From a virus, in IMG/VR virus record IMGVR_UViG_3300021512_000004, positions 1-64,000 of that record: DNA of 64,000 nucleotides; one strand, 5' to 3'. The notes under the pieces were generated by a model that worked only from the letters and a program-made list of their open reading frames with translations, had not been told where the DNA came from and did no database searches. The position numbers and the translations under genes are program-made. Below, in pieces: positions 1 to 9,259 of this stretch (position 1 is the stretch's first letter; each line of letters opens with the position of its first letter).

Positions 1-256
1 TGGCGTCATACAGGGCGTATCCTGACATGGCCCCGGCTACCGCCAAACAAACTATAATAGACCCATTTATCACCCCCTGCCTGACATCCCTCAAGTCCTG
101 ATGCAGCTCTGCTAAAAGGTCAGACAGTTCCTTTGTAGTGGTCTCACTGACTTTCTCACTGTGAGCTCTATTTGAGCTGATTTTTACCTCCACTTCTTTA
201 CGAAGGTCCTCTATCTTAGTGTAGACCTCATTAATGGCTTCTTGTTCGACTGGCAT
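1..256 (-). CDS. Small membrane protein with coiled coil, 3' end outside window
   Basis: An ATG at 256 opens a frame that stays open to the window edge (at least 85 residues). The N-terminal ~60 residues are charged and heptad-like (EAINEVYTKIEDLRKEVEVK), followed by a hydrophobic segment (IIVCLAVAGAMSGYALY). This layout recalls XhlA-like or other phage membrane proteins of the lysis/tail-tip region. It is the last visible gene of the structural operon, 29 bp after the preceding membrane protein. The function is not proven and the C-terminus is missing. Confidence 0.6.
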   Translation of the reverse strand, partial: MPVEQEAINEVYTKIEDLRKEVEVKISSNRAHSEKVSETTTKELSDLLAELHQDLRDVRQGVINGSIIVCLAVAGAMSGYALYDA

Positions 257-285
257 ACTACCCTTCCAAAGTTATTTGTTGTTGG

Positions 286-606
286 TTATTGTACTTTAAA
301 GGAGGAGTCGTTAAGAATACGGTAGTCATATTCCAACCTCCTGAGAATATTCCCCTCTAAGGTAGAGAGCCGAGAAAGCTCCCTAATTTGCCAGTCCTTT
401 CTAATGTCATTGGGTATATTAGATATCTCATTCATTCTGCCCCTTACCCGATCTAACTCCAGCTCTGCGAAACTCCTAGTAGTGTACCCTTTCAACTGCT
501 CCAATTCTTCTGCTTTAGCATAATAACTGTTGACTGCAGTCAGCATCCCTATCAGGGTCAGCAGGGAGACTCCTCCAGCTATCATTGCGAATATTCTAGA
601 ACTCAT
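286..606 (-). CDS. Membrane-anchored coiled-coil protein
   Basis: 106 residues. An N-terminal hydrophobic segment at about 5-27 (IFAMIAGGVSLLTLIGMLTA) is followed by a charged helical region, as in a signal-anchored protein with a periplasmic coiled coil. The start codon overlaps the stop of the tail-tip gene in an ATGA arrangement, so translation is probably coupled. A spanin-like or tail-associated role is possible from topology and place, but no family motif is recognised. Confidence 0.6.
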   Translation of the reverse strand: MSSRIFAMIAGGVSLLTLIGMLTAVNSYYAKAEELEQLKGYTTRSFAELELDRVRGRMNEISNIPNDIRKDWQIRELSRLSTLEGNILRRLEYDYRILNDSSFKVQ

Positions 607-3053
607 GGAGTAGGAACTCTAGTAAACGAATGAGAGTAAGTCTGAGAAGATTTTAGCCCACTAATGGAGTCCTCACAGTAGATATCTAGTCTGAAGTTAG
701 TACCTTGGGAGCCGTGTTCTATCAACTCATCTGCCTCCGTATAAGTGTACCCCGTTCCAACTTGGTCTACGGAGGTATGCCATAGAAGCCCACCCTTGTA
801 CAACTCAACCACGCAAACTTGATTAGTCTCTAGAGGCTGGGAAGTAGCTGTAGGGCTAACTAAAGGGAGGATGGTCCGGTTACGGAAGAGCCAGTTAATA
901 GTTATGTCTCCAGTGACGGAGGTAGGGGCGATTACGTTATTAACCTGAACGTACCCAGGGGGGTAGAATCTATCGTACCTTTGAGTCAAAGCCTTCCCTC
1001 TGGCAGTTGCGGAGGGAAGGCTTAAGGTCCCTTTAAATGTCCGATCAGCCATCTTTATCTGAACAGCTTCAGTAGAACTCCTCTGGGAGTCCATGTAAGT
1101 GATCTCCTGCAACCACCAAACAGTGGCTCCAGAGTTGTGATCCTCTGGAACAGTATCCAACATCCCTCTATACACGTTATTAAGTTGGTAGGTCCCTCCG
1201 AGATCTGTGAATGTCTCAAAGCACATAAACTCGTCATCCACCAGAATCCAGTGGTAAAAATGATCCAACAAGTCCTCTGAGGTTCCTGCTTGAGCAAAGT
1301 CAATAGGAGGAGGGGAAGTCATTATCAAAGTACCACCTGCGTCCACAGGAGCTGTAGACTTCAAGTAGGATGCAGACAGTGTGGTGGTTTCTAGGTAGGG
1401 AATGGCATCCTCAATTAAAGAGTACTGGCTAGTTCCCGTATCTAAGTAAATGTCGTACTCATAAGAAGACTGCGAAGGAGCCTCAGCCAAGCACATAAGT
1501 AAGTACGGGGATAACCCTGAAGTCTTAGAAAAAACGTAATGGGGGAGTTCATCTAAGCGATATTCCGTAACGTCTACAGGAGGCCCAATAGGGTCAACCC
1601 AGGCTGTCCCTGGGACTGCAGCATACACAGTCTCCCCAACACCAAAAACGTCCTCTAACAGGGTGAGGACCACCTGTCTTGAGTTGATATCCCCCTCCTC
1701 CTTTTCCATTACCCTCATCGGCATGTCATATATCCCGAGTTCTGCCCGAGAGAACTTCACCACGTCTCCAAGATTTACAAAAAACCCCTCTCGATTTGTA
1801 ACTATTTTAGCTGCAGTGATGTTTGACCCCAACTGCAACAATTCCATCATAGCTCTAGATCTCGCCACCTCCTCATCTGTGAACATATCAAGATCTAGGC
1901 GGGAGTGGTTAACATTCCCCTGCTCATAGAGATTCCCCAAATCCTGGGCCTTTACTGTCTTACTCTTAAAGTCACTGTCGATATCTTTATAAGAGGCAAC
2001 AACTACATTAACCGCAGCATCTGGGGCGGTCCTAGTAAAGCTCGTAACCTCTTCGACGTTTGTATCATTGAACTCTCGGGCCGTATTGAAATCATAATCG
2101 TCTCTGAAAAGCTTTAGCTGAGCCTTACCAGTGGCGTAGTCAATTCTCAGGATTCCATCCACATGTCGTAGGATATCCGCTATGAGGTCCCCAGGAGACG
2201 TATCCCTCTGCCACTGAAAGGATATTCCCATGCCATCTGAGTTAAGTTGAGAGGCTACAGACAGGAACTGAGCTTTATCAATTAAAGCATCTGGGACTGT
2301 AGTTACCACAGGGGAGGACAGTTGAAGATTGGTGTACCTCCCGGTAAGCAGCATGTAGATAACTTCCGCAGGATTGGCCTGTCCACCAACATTCTTATAA
2401 CTTGAGCCTAAATAGTTAGGGTAAACCTGAACCCTGAATTTCATCGCTCTGACAATAGGCTGCTCCCCAAGAAGCCCTCCACCCCTTAAACTCCCATTAG
2501 GCCCTTCCCATATAATCTTTGAAACCCCAGCATGTTGGTAAGCCTCCCCGGTCTGGGAGGTCATGTAGGAGTCGGCTGCCTGAGAGGAGGTTCCCTTATA
2601 AAATACGCAATTCCCATGCACTCCTCCCCCTTTTTTCTTACCCCCGTAAAGACCAACATCACTTACTAGGAAGGAATCCCCATCGGCAGTTACGTTACCA
2701 GTCCAAGCTACTTTATCTCCGAAATGAACTTCTGTTATGGAGTCTACCTCGCCCCAGCACAAGGCCAGCTCCATCCCAACGTAGTACTGATAACCAACGG
2801 TGACAGACTTTTTAAATATCATCCCCGCACTCTCTTTGAGCTTCTTCCTGAGGTAGTCCCCGTACCAAGTTACATTTGGACCCTCTACTAAAACGTCCCC
2901 AACAACGACAGGAATAACCCTATCCTCAGACACAGTTGGGAAGTCGAAGTCATCCAAGCCCATCTTCTTGAGGTTGCTGTCTGGAATCTTCCTGGTCAGG
3001 TCTGTTATGATGATAGACACCAGAAACATAATGAACATACCCGTCAACGACAT
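603..3053 (-). CDS. Tail tip / central hub protein
   Basis: 816 residues, in the position of the lambda J or gene transfer agent tail-tip gene, directly after the BR0599-type hub gene. A hydrophobic N-terminus (~5-20) is followed by a hub-like region (GDVLVEGPNVTWYGDYLRKK). The middle resembles phage tail proteins that start with barrel domains (ADILRHVDGILRIDYATGKA). Later come EDHNSGATVWW and a fibronectin- or Ig-like C-terminal part. The protein probably forms the tail tip that contacts the host receptor. The family is assigned from gene order and general character rather than a diagnostic motif. Confidence 0.7.
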   Translation of the reverse strand: MSLTGMFIMFLVSIIITDLTRKIPDSNLKKMGLDDFDFPTVSEDRVIPVVVGDVLVEGPNVTWYGDYLRKKLKESAGMIFKKSVTVGYQYYVGMELALCWGEVDSITEVHFGDKVAWTGNVTADGDSFLVSDVGLYGGKKKGGGVHGNCVFYKGTSSQAADSYMTSQTGEAYQHAGVSKIIWEGPNGSLRGGGLLGEQPIVRAMKFRVQVYPNYLGSSYKNVGGQANPAEVIYMLLTGRYTNLQLSSPVVTTVPDALIDKAQFLSVASQLNSDGMGISFQWQRDTSPGDLIADILRHVDGILRIDYATGKAQLKLFRDDYDFNTAREFNDTNVEEVTSFTRTAPDAAVNVVVASYKDIDSDFKSKTVKAQDLGNLYEQGNVNHSRLDLDMFTDEEVARSRAMMELLQLGSNITAAKIVTNREGFFVNLGDVVKFSRAELGIYDMPMRVMEKEEGDINSRQVVLTLLEDVFGVGETVYAAVPGTAWVDPIGPPVDVTEYRLDELPHYVFSKTSGLSPYLLMCLAEAPSQSSYEYDIYLDTGTSQYSLIEDAIPYLETTTLSASYLKSTAPVDAGGTLIMTSPPPIDFAQAGTSEDLLDHFYHWILVDDEFMCFETFTDLGGTYQLNNVYRGMLDTVPEDHNSGATVWWLQEITYMDSQRSSTEAVQIKMADRTFKGTLSLPSATARGKALTQRYDRFYPPGYVQVNNVIAPTSVTGDITINWLFRNRTILPLVSPTATSQPLETNQVCVVELYKGGLLWHTSVDQVGTGYTYTEADELIEHGSQGTNFRLDIYCEDSISGLKSSQTYSHSFTRVPTP

Positions 3054-3056
3054 ACC

Positions 3057-3857
3057 TTACTCCAGCCCGTCTTTAAATAAATCCTTCTCTGGGACGGTCT
3101 CCCACCCCAGGAACCTCGGAAAGTTGCCAAGAACCTTGCACCGAACAGAGCTTCTGTCGCACCCTGCAGCTATCTGGATAGAATCCCCTATCTGCAACCC
3201 TGCTATCTGCCGATTGATTGTCACAGTAGAGCCGCTCTGAGCCTCTATCAGCCGATAGTCCCTATTGTTAAATATTAGAACCCCTCCAACATAATGATCG
3301 GAAGTGGGGGCTGAGGCTACAGGGGAAGCTGTCACAACCCTCCCGGAAAGGTTATCTATGGTAGTAAAGACAGAGTTAGCGTTGATATCAAGTCCGCAGC
3401 CTCCTCGGTAAACAGTGTGTCCACAAAGAGGTCCAAAATCGTAATGTAATCCCATCCTCTTCATGACCATCAACGTACTTTCGCACTCTATGGTAGCCTT
3501 CCCATCATCTTTCCAGATGACATTAGTAACCACCCCTTGCCAGATACTTAAATAATCGGACGACCCGACATGCCCTGCGAAAATTCTCAAGGAAACGGTT
3601 CTGGGAACAACTACACGGAATAGCAATACAACTGGATGATCATTATCTACTTCAAAAGTCAACTTCCCGCGACTATCCTCAGGATCCTCGGATATCTGTG
3701 CTGATTTCATAGGGCTTGAAGTTAGATACACGTTCCCCACGTAAGTAATCTCTTGATCGGCTGTAGTGAAGTAGTAGTCATCGCCTCCAGAAGAGAAGTT
3801 AAACAGTTGAAAAGGATAGCTGGAGTATGCCTTCAGGTCCTCGGTCTCAAAAGTCAC
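3057..3857 (-). CDS. Baseplate hub protein, phage BR0599/DUF2163 family
   Basis: 266 residues with the typical C-terminal signature of this family: a Cys-rich stretch (FGPLCGHTVYRGGCG, then AAGCDRSSVRCK) followed by GNFPRFLGWETVPEKD. Related hub proteins (lambda gpL and gene transfer agent hubs) use Cys residues for an iron-sulfur cluster, and the four Cys here could do the same. The start is GTG and overlaps the upstream stop in a GTGA arrangement. It lies between the distal-tail-like gene and the tail tip gene, the expected order of the baseplate module. Confidence 0.82.
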   Translation of the reverse strand: MTFETEDLKAYSSYPFQLFNFSSGGDDYYFTTADQEITYVGNVYLTSSPMKSAQISEDPEDSRGKLTFEVDNDHPVVLLFRVVVPRTVSLRIFAGHVGSSDYLSIWQGVVTNVIWKDDGKATIECESTLMVMKRMGLHYDFGPLCGHTVYRGGCGLDINANSVFTTIDNLSGRVVTASPVASAPTSDHYVGGVLIFNNRDYRLIEAQSGSTVTINRQIAGLQIGDSIQIAAGCDRSSVRCKVLGNFPRFLGWETVPEKDLFKDGLE

Positions 3858-5569
3858 GGTCTTAGCCCCACAAAATTAATCCTGGCGGTGATTACGTTAA
3901 GGTTCTTCCAAGTGATCTGAACCTCGTCTGAGTTCATTCTAACGTACCTTATTATAGAGACAATCTTTATGTCCTCAGGCTCGACAGCTTGGCCAAGAGG
4001 GGCGTTTATAGATAGAACTATGTTGCCTCCGGTCTCGGAGCTGTTGGTGATCTGCCTTCGGAGGGAAGTACCGTCCCTTAGAACTATGTTAATGTCCCTT
4101 CTGGCAGTGTCCTGCTCCACCATAATAGTGTATCCGTTGTTCTCAACCGTTATTACAGAGGAGGAGGAAGCGATTTGTAGTTTTACTATGAAATCTCTTG
4201 TCCAAGTTGGCAACCAAAACGGAACCATTCTACCTGACCTGCGATTTAGGAACTCCCTAAATTTGGTAATGTTTTCTCTTCCCTCTATAAGCCACTCATA
4301 GGCTGTGACCATGTGTGGGTAGCCTCGCTTGGAGAGGATCTTAAACCCAGACGTTTCGAAGTCCAAGATAGCTGCGTTAGATTCAAACCCGGTTTGCAAT
4401 CCTTTAGCCCAGTTAGGCTCATTCGGATAATACTCCTCGGACAGGTAGGAGTCGGGGAGCGCCAAATCCTCTGGAGAGTATGCAGGGAATGTGGTTGGCT
4501 CAAACTCCCAAGGAATTGTCATCCTGGACACGTCAGAAGTAATGTTTTGCTGTTGAGCTGTCAACCCTCCCCCAATCCTAGCCAACCCCGCTGGACTTAT
4601 TGTACTGTTCTTCCCCCAGTTCCCATCTAAACCAGTCCCTACCGTTACACTGGTCGGAGTCAGACTAACCACTTCCTGAAGCTCAAAACCGTTGCCGTCG
4701 GACAACATAAGAAACCCTCCGACTTGATAAGCATACCCGTAGGTCGGGACCAGGATAACAGTATCCCCAATTAACGCATCTTGAGTTAGCTTGGTAGCGT
4801 CAGTCCAGATAGGGACGGAGAACATCCGCTCTTGCCAGCCGAATATTAGATTGTCCATGTACGCTCTAAAGTTGTCCTGCATAAGATAGGTGTATCGAAG
4901 ATCTAGTCTTGGAAGATACCTAACCCCAGTCCTCTGCTCAGACCCGTCCGCAGCTTCCATAACAACTGTAGCCCACTTGTCTACCTCAACGATGTCCGAT
5001 GACCAGTCGATATTCGAGAAGAAGTTTGTGACCCTGGAACCTAGAACGCTGACGCTGTGAGTTTCTGAGGAGATAACCCACTCATAAAGCGCGGCAATAG
5101 CAGGAGGGCCGGTTGGGCTAATATTGATAGTGTAATCTAAGGACTCCAACGGCTGCATAGTGTACGGAAGTGGGCCGGTTGGGTCTGTAATAGTCAGCCC
5201 AGAGATGTTTATTTTATTTAGAGCTGTGAGTTGTTTTGTTGAAGATAAGTATCCATTCCAAACCTCTACATCCCTTTCCTGGGTAGACAGAAGGTTGCCC
5301 ATCTGCAGAAGGTTAGGGGTAATCAGAATCCTTTCATAGAAGGTGTCTGTAAATTTGTAAACTGCTTGGGCGGTAATAACCTCCCCGGTGGTGTTTACAG
5401 GAGTGTTATCTGTAACGGTAACGCTATCTGCAGAGGGGGCAATCTTTAGATTAGCTACATAGCTGGCTGGCCCATAGGGTTCATAGACTATCGTAGCGGT
5501 GGCGGGGTTCCTGCCCAACGCCTCGGAAGTGATGAAGCCTACAAAACTCTCAGCATTAATTACAGGCAT
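3854..5569 (-). CDS. Baseplate / distal tail protein
   Basis: 571 residues. The C-terminal third has the look of tail proteins at this locus in lambda-like and marine siphophages (ILSKRGYPHMVTAYEWLIEG, then FREFLNRRSGRMVPFWLPTW). The N-terminal half is beta-rich with many Thr and Val. By gene order (tape measure, paralogous tail genes, this gene, hub, tip) it should sit at the tail end and connect tube to hub. Four bases separate it from the upstream gene, and it overlaps the hub gene by 4 bp. Confidence 0.65.
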   Translation of the reverse strand: MPVINAESFVGFITSEALGRNPATATIVYEPYGPASYVANLKIAPSADSVTVTDNTPVNTTGEVITAQAVYKFTDTFYERILITPNLLQMGNLLSTQERDVEVWNGYLSSTKQLTALNKINISGLTITDPTGPLPYTMQPLESLDYTINISPTGPPAIAALYEWVISSETHSVSVLGSRVTNFFSNIDWSSDIVEVDKWATVVMEAADGSEQRTGVRYLPRLDLRYTYLMQDNFRAYMDNLIFGWQERMFSVPIWTDATKLTQDALIGDTVILVPTYGYAYQVGGFLMLSDGNGFELQEVVSLTPTSVTVGTGLDGNWGKNSTISPAGLARIGGGLTAQQQNITSDVSRMTIPWEFEPTTFPAYSPEDLALPDSYLSEEYYPNEPNWAKGLQTGFESNAAILDFETSGFKILSKRGYPHMVTAYEWLIEGRENITKFREFLNRRSGRMVPFWLPTWTRDFIVKLQIASSSSVITVENNGYTIMVEQDTARRDINIVLRDGTSLRRQITNSSETGGNIVLSINAPLGQAVEPEDIKIVSIIRYVRMNSDEVQITWKNLNVITARINFVGLRP

Positions 5570-5572
5570 CTT

Positions 5573-6466
5573 CTACACACTCTCATCGTAAGTTATGCCA
5601 TACCTTCCAGAATCCCATACAGGGTCTGTCTTAGAGTACCACGGGAAAACTCTCCAGTTGGTTAGGACTATAGCCTCATCGTCTATATATAAGTTATCTA
5701 CTCGGTTCATCCCTTTGATTCTGCCAAGGGGGATGTACTCTCCAACTGGGCTGACGGCATAAATAAGGATCGGGAGCAGGAGTCCTTGAGAGTTCAGTAC
5801 GTCTGGGATAACGTCCCACAAAGGCTCGTGATAAGCTTCGTGAGAGGTACCTCTACACGTTCCCCACGAACCTGGGACATAGACCTTACCACAAGATAGC
5901 CAGGTTGGAGTTCCGTCAACGTCTGCCCTTATTATGTTCTTTGAGTAGTTTGAAGTATGTATGCTTGTGGTCCCGGAAAAAAATAGACTGTGGTAAGAGG
6001 ACCACGGAACCGCCTCACTCCCCCCCTCCGTGTAATGACCGTAAACATACTCCCCGCCAACATAGCTTCCGAATTTTTCCACCTCTCCAATACCGAAGTG
6101 GACATAGTTAAGGGCGTCCTTTTTAACAACTACGTGTAGGTAGTTTGCTCCAAGGTAGAACCAGTAATTCAGAACTCCGGCCACAACCCGGTTAACCGTA
6201 GTGTGGTGAGTTCCCCAAGAGTCCTCAGGCTGCGACCCCCAGTTAGATCCTCCAGAGTATGAGGTGGACATAGACAAACGCCAGCCGTCAGAGGTCTCCA
6301 TAAGGTTATAGAACTTCCAATTCTTTCTAAGGTTCAGGACATGATACCCGCTGCCGCCAGGGTCCGGCCCGCTATACCTGACTGTGTACCCATTAGAGGC
6401 CGCAAATACCCCCAATGAATCCAGAAGTGTGGATTTATCTGCTACCGCTCCAGTTTGTTTAGGCAT
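5573..6466 (-). CDS. Virion/tail protein, paralogue A of tandem family
   Basis: 297 residues, beta-rich. It shares MPKQTG at the start, NGYTVRYSG, HFGIGEVEKFGSYVGGEYVY in the middle and DESV at the end with the next two genes, so they are tandem duplicates. The HFG(x)GE(L/V)EK(F/I)GSY(V/T)GGEY block is the most conserved part. It starts one base inside the stop of the preceding paralogue. This is likely a tail or adhesin subunit. The general fold resembles phage virion proteins with repeated sugar-binding-like sheets, but the function is unproven. Confidence 0.72.
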   Translation of the reverse strand: MPKQTGAVADKSTLLDSLGVFAASNGYTVRYSGPDPGGSGYHVLNLRKNWKFYNLMETSDGWRLSMSTSYSGGSNWGSQPEDSWGTHHTTVNRVVAGVLNYWFYLGANYLHVVVKKDALNYVHFGIGEVEKFGSYVGGEYVYGHYTEGGSEAVPWSSYHSLFFSGTTSIHTSNYSKNIIRADVDGTPTWLSCGKVYVPGSWGTCRGTSHEAYHEPLWDVIPDVLNSQGLLLPILIYAVSPVGEYIPLGRIKGMNRVDNLYIDDEAIVLTNWRVFPWYSKTDPVWDSGRYGITYDESV

Positions 6467-7410
6467 TATACGCTCTCATCGTGGGCTACTCCGTTGTCGG
6501 ATGGGTAGGAGCGGTTGTAGGCGGCACTCTCCCCTGGAATGGCAGTTAAAGGAAAGCATCTCCAATTAGTAGCTATCACTTGCTCTTTTAGAGGAGCTTG
6601 ATCTGCCCCCATCCTCATCCCCTTAAGGCCCGGTATGTACCCAACAGGAGAAAGGTAGGCCGTGGTGCCGGGGTAAACCAGCAGCATCACCGGAGGCATA
6701 GTGTATTTGGACGTAGTTATTGTTGGATTCCTGGAACCGGAGTTCTCAAATACTGAGAAAACTCCAGAAGGTCCGATGGTTCCCTGCCCCCCAGAGATTG
6801 AAGTATTTATTATCCTGCTGTAAGAGGGGGTGCCAGTTAGATCGGTACGAACAACGGTAGCATATGCGTCGTAGGTAGTTTTATTAGTTCCGATAATATT
6901 TGCAGTAGTAGCAAAGTCATAACTTCTGCTTTGTGGCAAGTAGAAAGAGTGGCTAAGACAGTATTCCCCCCCAGTGTAGCTGCCTATCTTATCCAACTCC
7001 CCGAAGCCGAAGTGTTTATACCCTGGCCCCTCTATCTCAAAAGCTCCGTTAAAGTAATTTGGCCCGATGTAGAACCAGTACTTCCTTGGGGTAACGGGAG
7101 TGTCTATATAATTGACGGCTGTGGGGATGGTGGGGTAGGAACTTCCAGGCTGATCTGCTATCCCAGCCCCTGGAGTGTACCCTGTGGCCAAAGCAAAATA
7201 GAAAATCTCATACGTCCCTAAGGCATGGCCTGCATACCCTCCTATGATATTAAAGTACTTCCCTCCCTTCTCCAAGCTGAGATGATCGTAGGCTGTACTT
7301 GTTGCATACACTCCATAGTAATTAACAGTGTACCCATTAGCCGCAGCAAATGTCCGCATCTGTGACAGCAGGTCTTTAGCGTTGGTATAAGTTCCAGTTT
7401 GTTTAGGCAT
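6466..7410 (-). CDS. Virion/tail protein, paralogue B of tandem family
   Basis: 314 residues, beginning MPKQTGTYTNAKDLLSQ and ending GVAHDESV. It has the shared HFGFGELDKIGSYTGGEY block. It is more divergent from its neighbours around residues 170-250, which could reflect different binding specificity. It overlaps paralogue C by 8 bp and is in the same operon, so the three copies are probably made together. Confidence 0.72.
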   Translation of the reverse strand: MPKQTGTYTNAKDLLSQMRTFAAANGYTVNYYGVYATSTAYDHLSLEKGGKYFNIIGGYAGHALGTYEIFYFALATGYTPGAGIADQPGSSYPTIPTAVNYIDTPVTPRKYWFYIGPNYFNGAFEIEGPGYKHFGFGELDKIGSYTGGEYCLSHSFYLPQSRSYDFATTANIIGTNKTTYDAYATVVRTDLTGTPSYSRIINTSISGGQGTIGPSGVFSVFENSGSRNPTITTSKYTMPPVMLLVYPGTTAYLSPVGYIPGLKGMRMGADQAPLKEQVIATNWRCFPLTAIPGESAAYNRSYPSDNGVAHDESV

Positions 7411-8350
7411 TTTCGTTGTACGCCACCGCGAAATTTTGTGAACTCCACCCTACCCCGTTCTTAGCGATAAGAGGAAATACTTTCCAGTCATCATACACGA
7501 CATCCTCAGGAGCAAGGTTTTCTATGTCTATATTTAACATTCCTTTAACTTGTCCTATTGGGTAATTGTAATATACGGGGTCATCCGGGTTGACCTTCTT
7601 CTGGGCGTACACAATTATAGGGAACATGTGCTCCCTACCACTATCCGCGCTAGGGCCATCATCCCATAAACCTACATACAGTCCGTTTATATAATTGGGG
7701 TGGACGTAGGTGTAACACATGGTCCCTCTGGCAGAATAGTTGGCAGCATAATGTCCCCCAATCATGAGGTAGTTTGGGGACATCCCATCAAAGTCAGCCC
7801 TAACGGCTCCACTTATTCCGTTGTACCTAGTCCCCCAAATTGAAGTAAACATCAGGTTGTTATCTTCCCTGAATACGTTACTTCTCCAACCGGATGACAA
7901 GTAATGCCCATAGACATACTCCCCGCCAACATAGCTTCCAAACTTCTCAAGAACTCCGCATCCAAAGTGACTGTACACCTTAGACTCAACCTCATGTATA
8001 ACATGAACATAGTCTGAAGTGATATAGGTCCAGTAACTTGGGATACCGGACGACCTTACATCTGATACAGTGGTATTTATCCCGGCTATCTTTGAGTCAT
8101 CAGGGTGAGTCCCCCAATCAGCCCCAGAAGAGTATGCTGTGGATATCGACAGCCATATCTGCTCTAGTGATGGGACAGCCATAAAGTTAAAGAACTTCCC
8201 CCCTCCAGAGATATTGAGGGTGGTGTTTGCAACATTGGAAGGGTCTGGGCCAAAATAATTAACCGTCCAGGATCCTTGAGCCAATACGGCTGAACTAACC
8301 TTATTGAGGAGGTCTGGTCCGTCAAGAGCTTCACCAGTGGAAGTTGCCAT
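7403..8350 (-). CDS. Virion/tail protein, paralogue C of tandem family
   Basis: 315 residues with the shared block HFGCGVLEKFGSYVGGEYVY and the ending AVAYNENA. The N-terminus MATSTGEALDGPDLLNKVSS differs from copies A and B, but the layout is the same: ~25-residue helix-like start, WTVNYFG, sheet-rich body, FPL near the end. It lies two bases after the fourth, more distant member. Confidence 0.72.
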   Translation of the reverse strand: MATSTGEALDGPDLLNKVSSAVLAQGSWTVNYFGPDPSNVANTTLNISGGGKFFNFMAVPSLEQIWLSISTAYSSGADWGTHPDDSKIAGINTTVSDVRSSGIPSYWTYITSDYVHVIHEVESKVYSHFGCGVLEKFGSYVGGEYVYGHYLSSGWRSNVFREDNNLMFTSIWGTRYNGISGAVRADFDGMSPNYLMIGGHYAANYSARGTMCYTYVHPNYINGLYVGLWDDGPSADSGREHMFPIIVYAQKKVNPDDPVYYNYPIGQVKGMLNIDIENLAPEDVVYDDWKVFPLIAKNGVGWSSQNFAVAYNENA

Positions 8351-8352
8351 AC

Positions 8353-9246
8353 CTACTCCATCTTTATGGCTGCGAAATCCGCTGCCCCTGTTCTTGCAAT
8401 ACCCTGAAACACTGTATAGTTTTCCGCAGTGATAATGAAAGTGTTTTCTGAAGCTTGACTACCACGACCTGACACCCAAAACACCCCAGGAAGCTCCCCA
8501 TAAATGTTACCACCGAAGCCATTACTGTGTAGGACCGCTGGCATCGTTAGGTATGACCCGTCCAAATTAGGACCCCAGGAGGATATCCCGGATTCCCCTG
8601 TCCACGGCCAACAGTTATGGTCATTCTGAGCATTGCCTCCTGAGCGATTCTGGATTTCTTGCCAAGTGTGATCTATCCTGAGCAGAAACGCAGCTTGGTT
8701 CCCAGGCTCCCAAAAAGCTCTTAACTCTGTTGAAGTGGAGGAGGCTAAGGTAGTTTCAGTAGCGGTATTCGCCGCTATATACATCGGATATGGGTACTCC
8801 CCAGATGTGGCGTAGGGGAGAAACAACCCGCAGTAGCAGCCCATGAAAGATCCGTTAACATTAAGCATGATAATAAATCTACGACCGTCGGCTACAAACC
8901 AGTAGGGGGTGGCATTGTCCCACACTGGAGAGAATGTCTCATTGCTGGCGTTTGGCTGCAGCTCAAAGGCCAGCCCCCCGTCGAAGGACTCAGCACCTCG
9001 AAAGCCTAGATTCCAATACCCTGTTGGAATATCTACAGTCTGACGAAGGTTTACAAAGATATTGTCTAACCCTCCAAGACCTGGACCCTCAAGGTACAGT
9101 TCCTTAGCGTCTGCGGTCGCAACATATTTATTCTCTGTCCAGTCTTCACCAGCACCTACAAGGGTGGCATTGCTGGTGATGAATGTTCTGAATTGAGCAA
9201 ACAAGTCATCAAAATCTGTAGCTGTCCCTGTAACAGAAGCAGTCAT
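8353..9246 (-). CDS. Virion/tail protein, divergent member of the tandem family
   Basis: 297 residues. It has the same position and general plan (short N-terminal helix FDDLFAQFRTFITSN, then WTENKY, sheet-rich body, then FQGIARTGAADFAAIKME) but no conserved GSYVGGEY block. The start pattern 'TxTATDFDDLFAQF' is common in phage virion proteins next to the tape measure. It follows the tape measure gene by 13 bp. Homology to the three downstream copies is inferred from layout only. Confidence 0.65.
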   Translation of the reverse strand: MTASVTGTATDFDDLFAQFRTFITSNATLVGAGEDWTENKYVATADAKELYLEGPGLGGLDNIFVNLRQTVDIPTGYWNLGFRGAESFDGGLAFELQPNASNETFSPVWDNATPYWFVADGRRFIIMLNVNGSFMGCYCGLFLPYATSGEYPYPMYIAANTATETTLASSTSTELRAFWEPGNQAAFLLRIDHTWQEIQNRSGGNAQNDHNCWPWTGESGISSWGPNLDGSYLTMPAVLHSNGFGGNIYGELPGVFWVSGRGSQASENTFIITAENYTVFQGIARTGAADFAAIKME

Positions 9247-9259
9247 ACTTACTTCCTCC

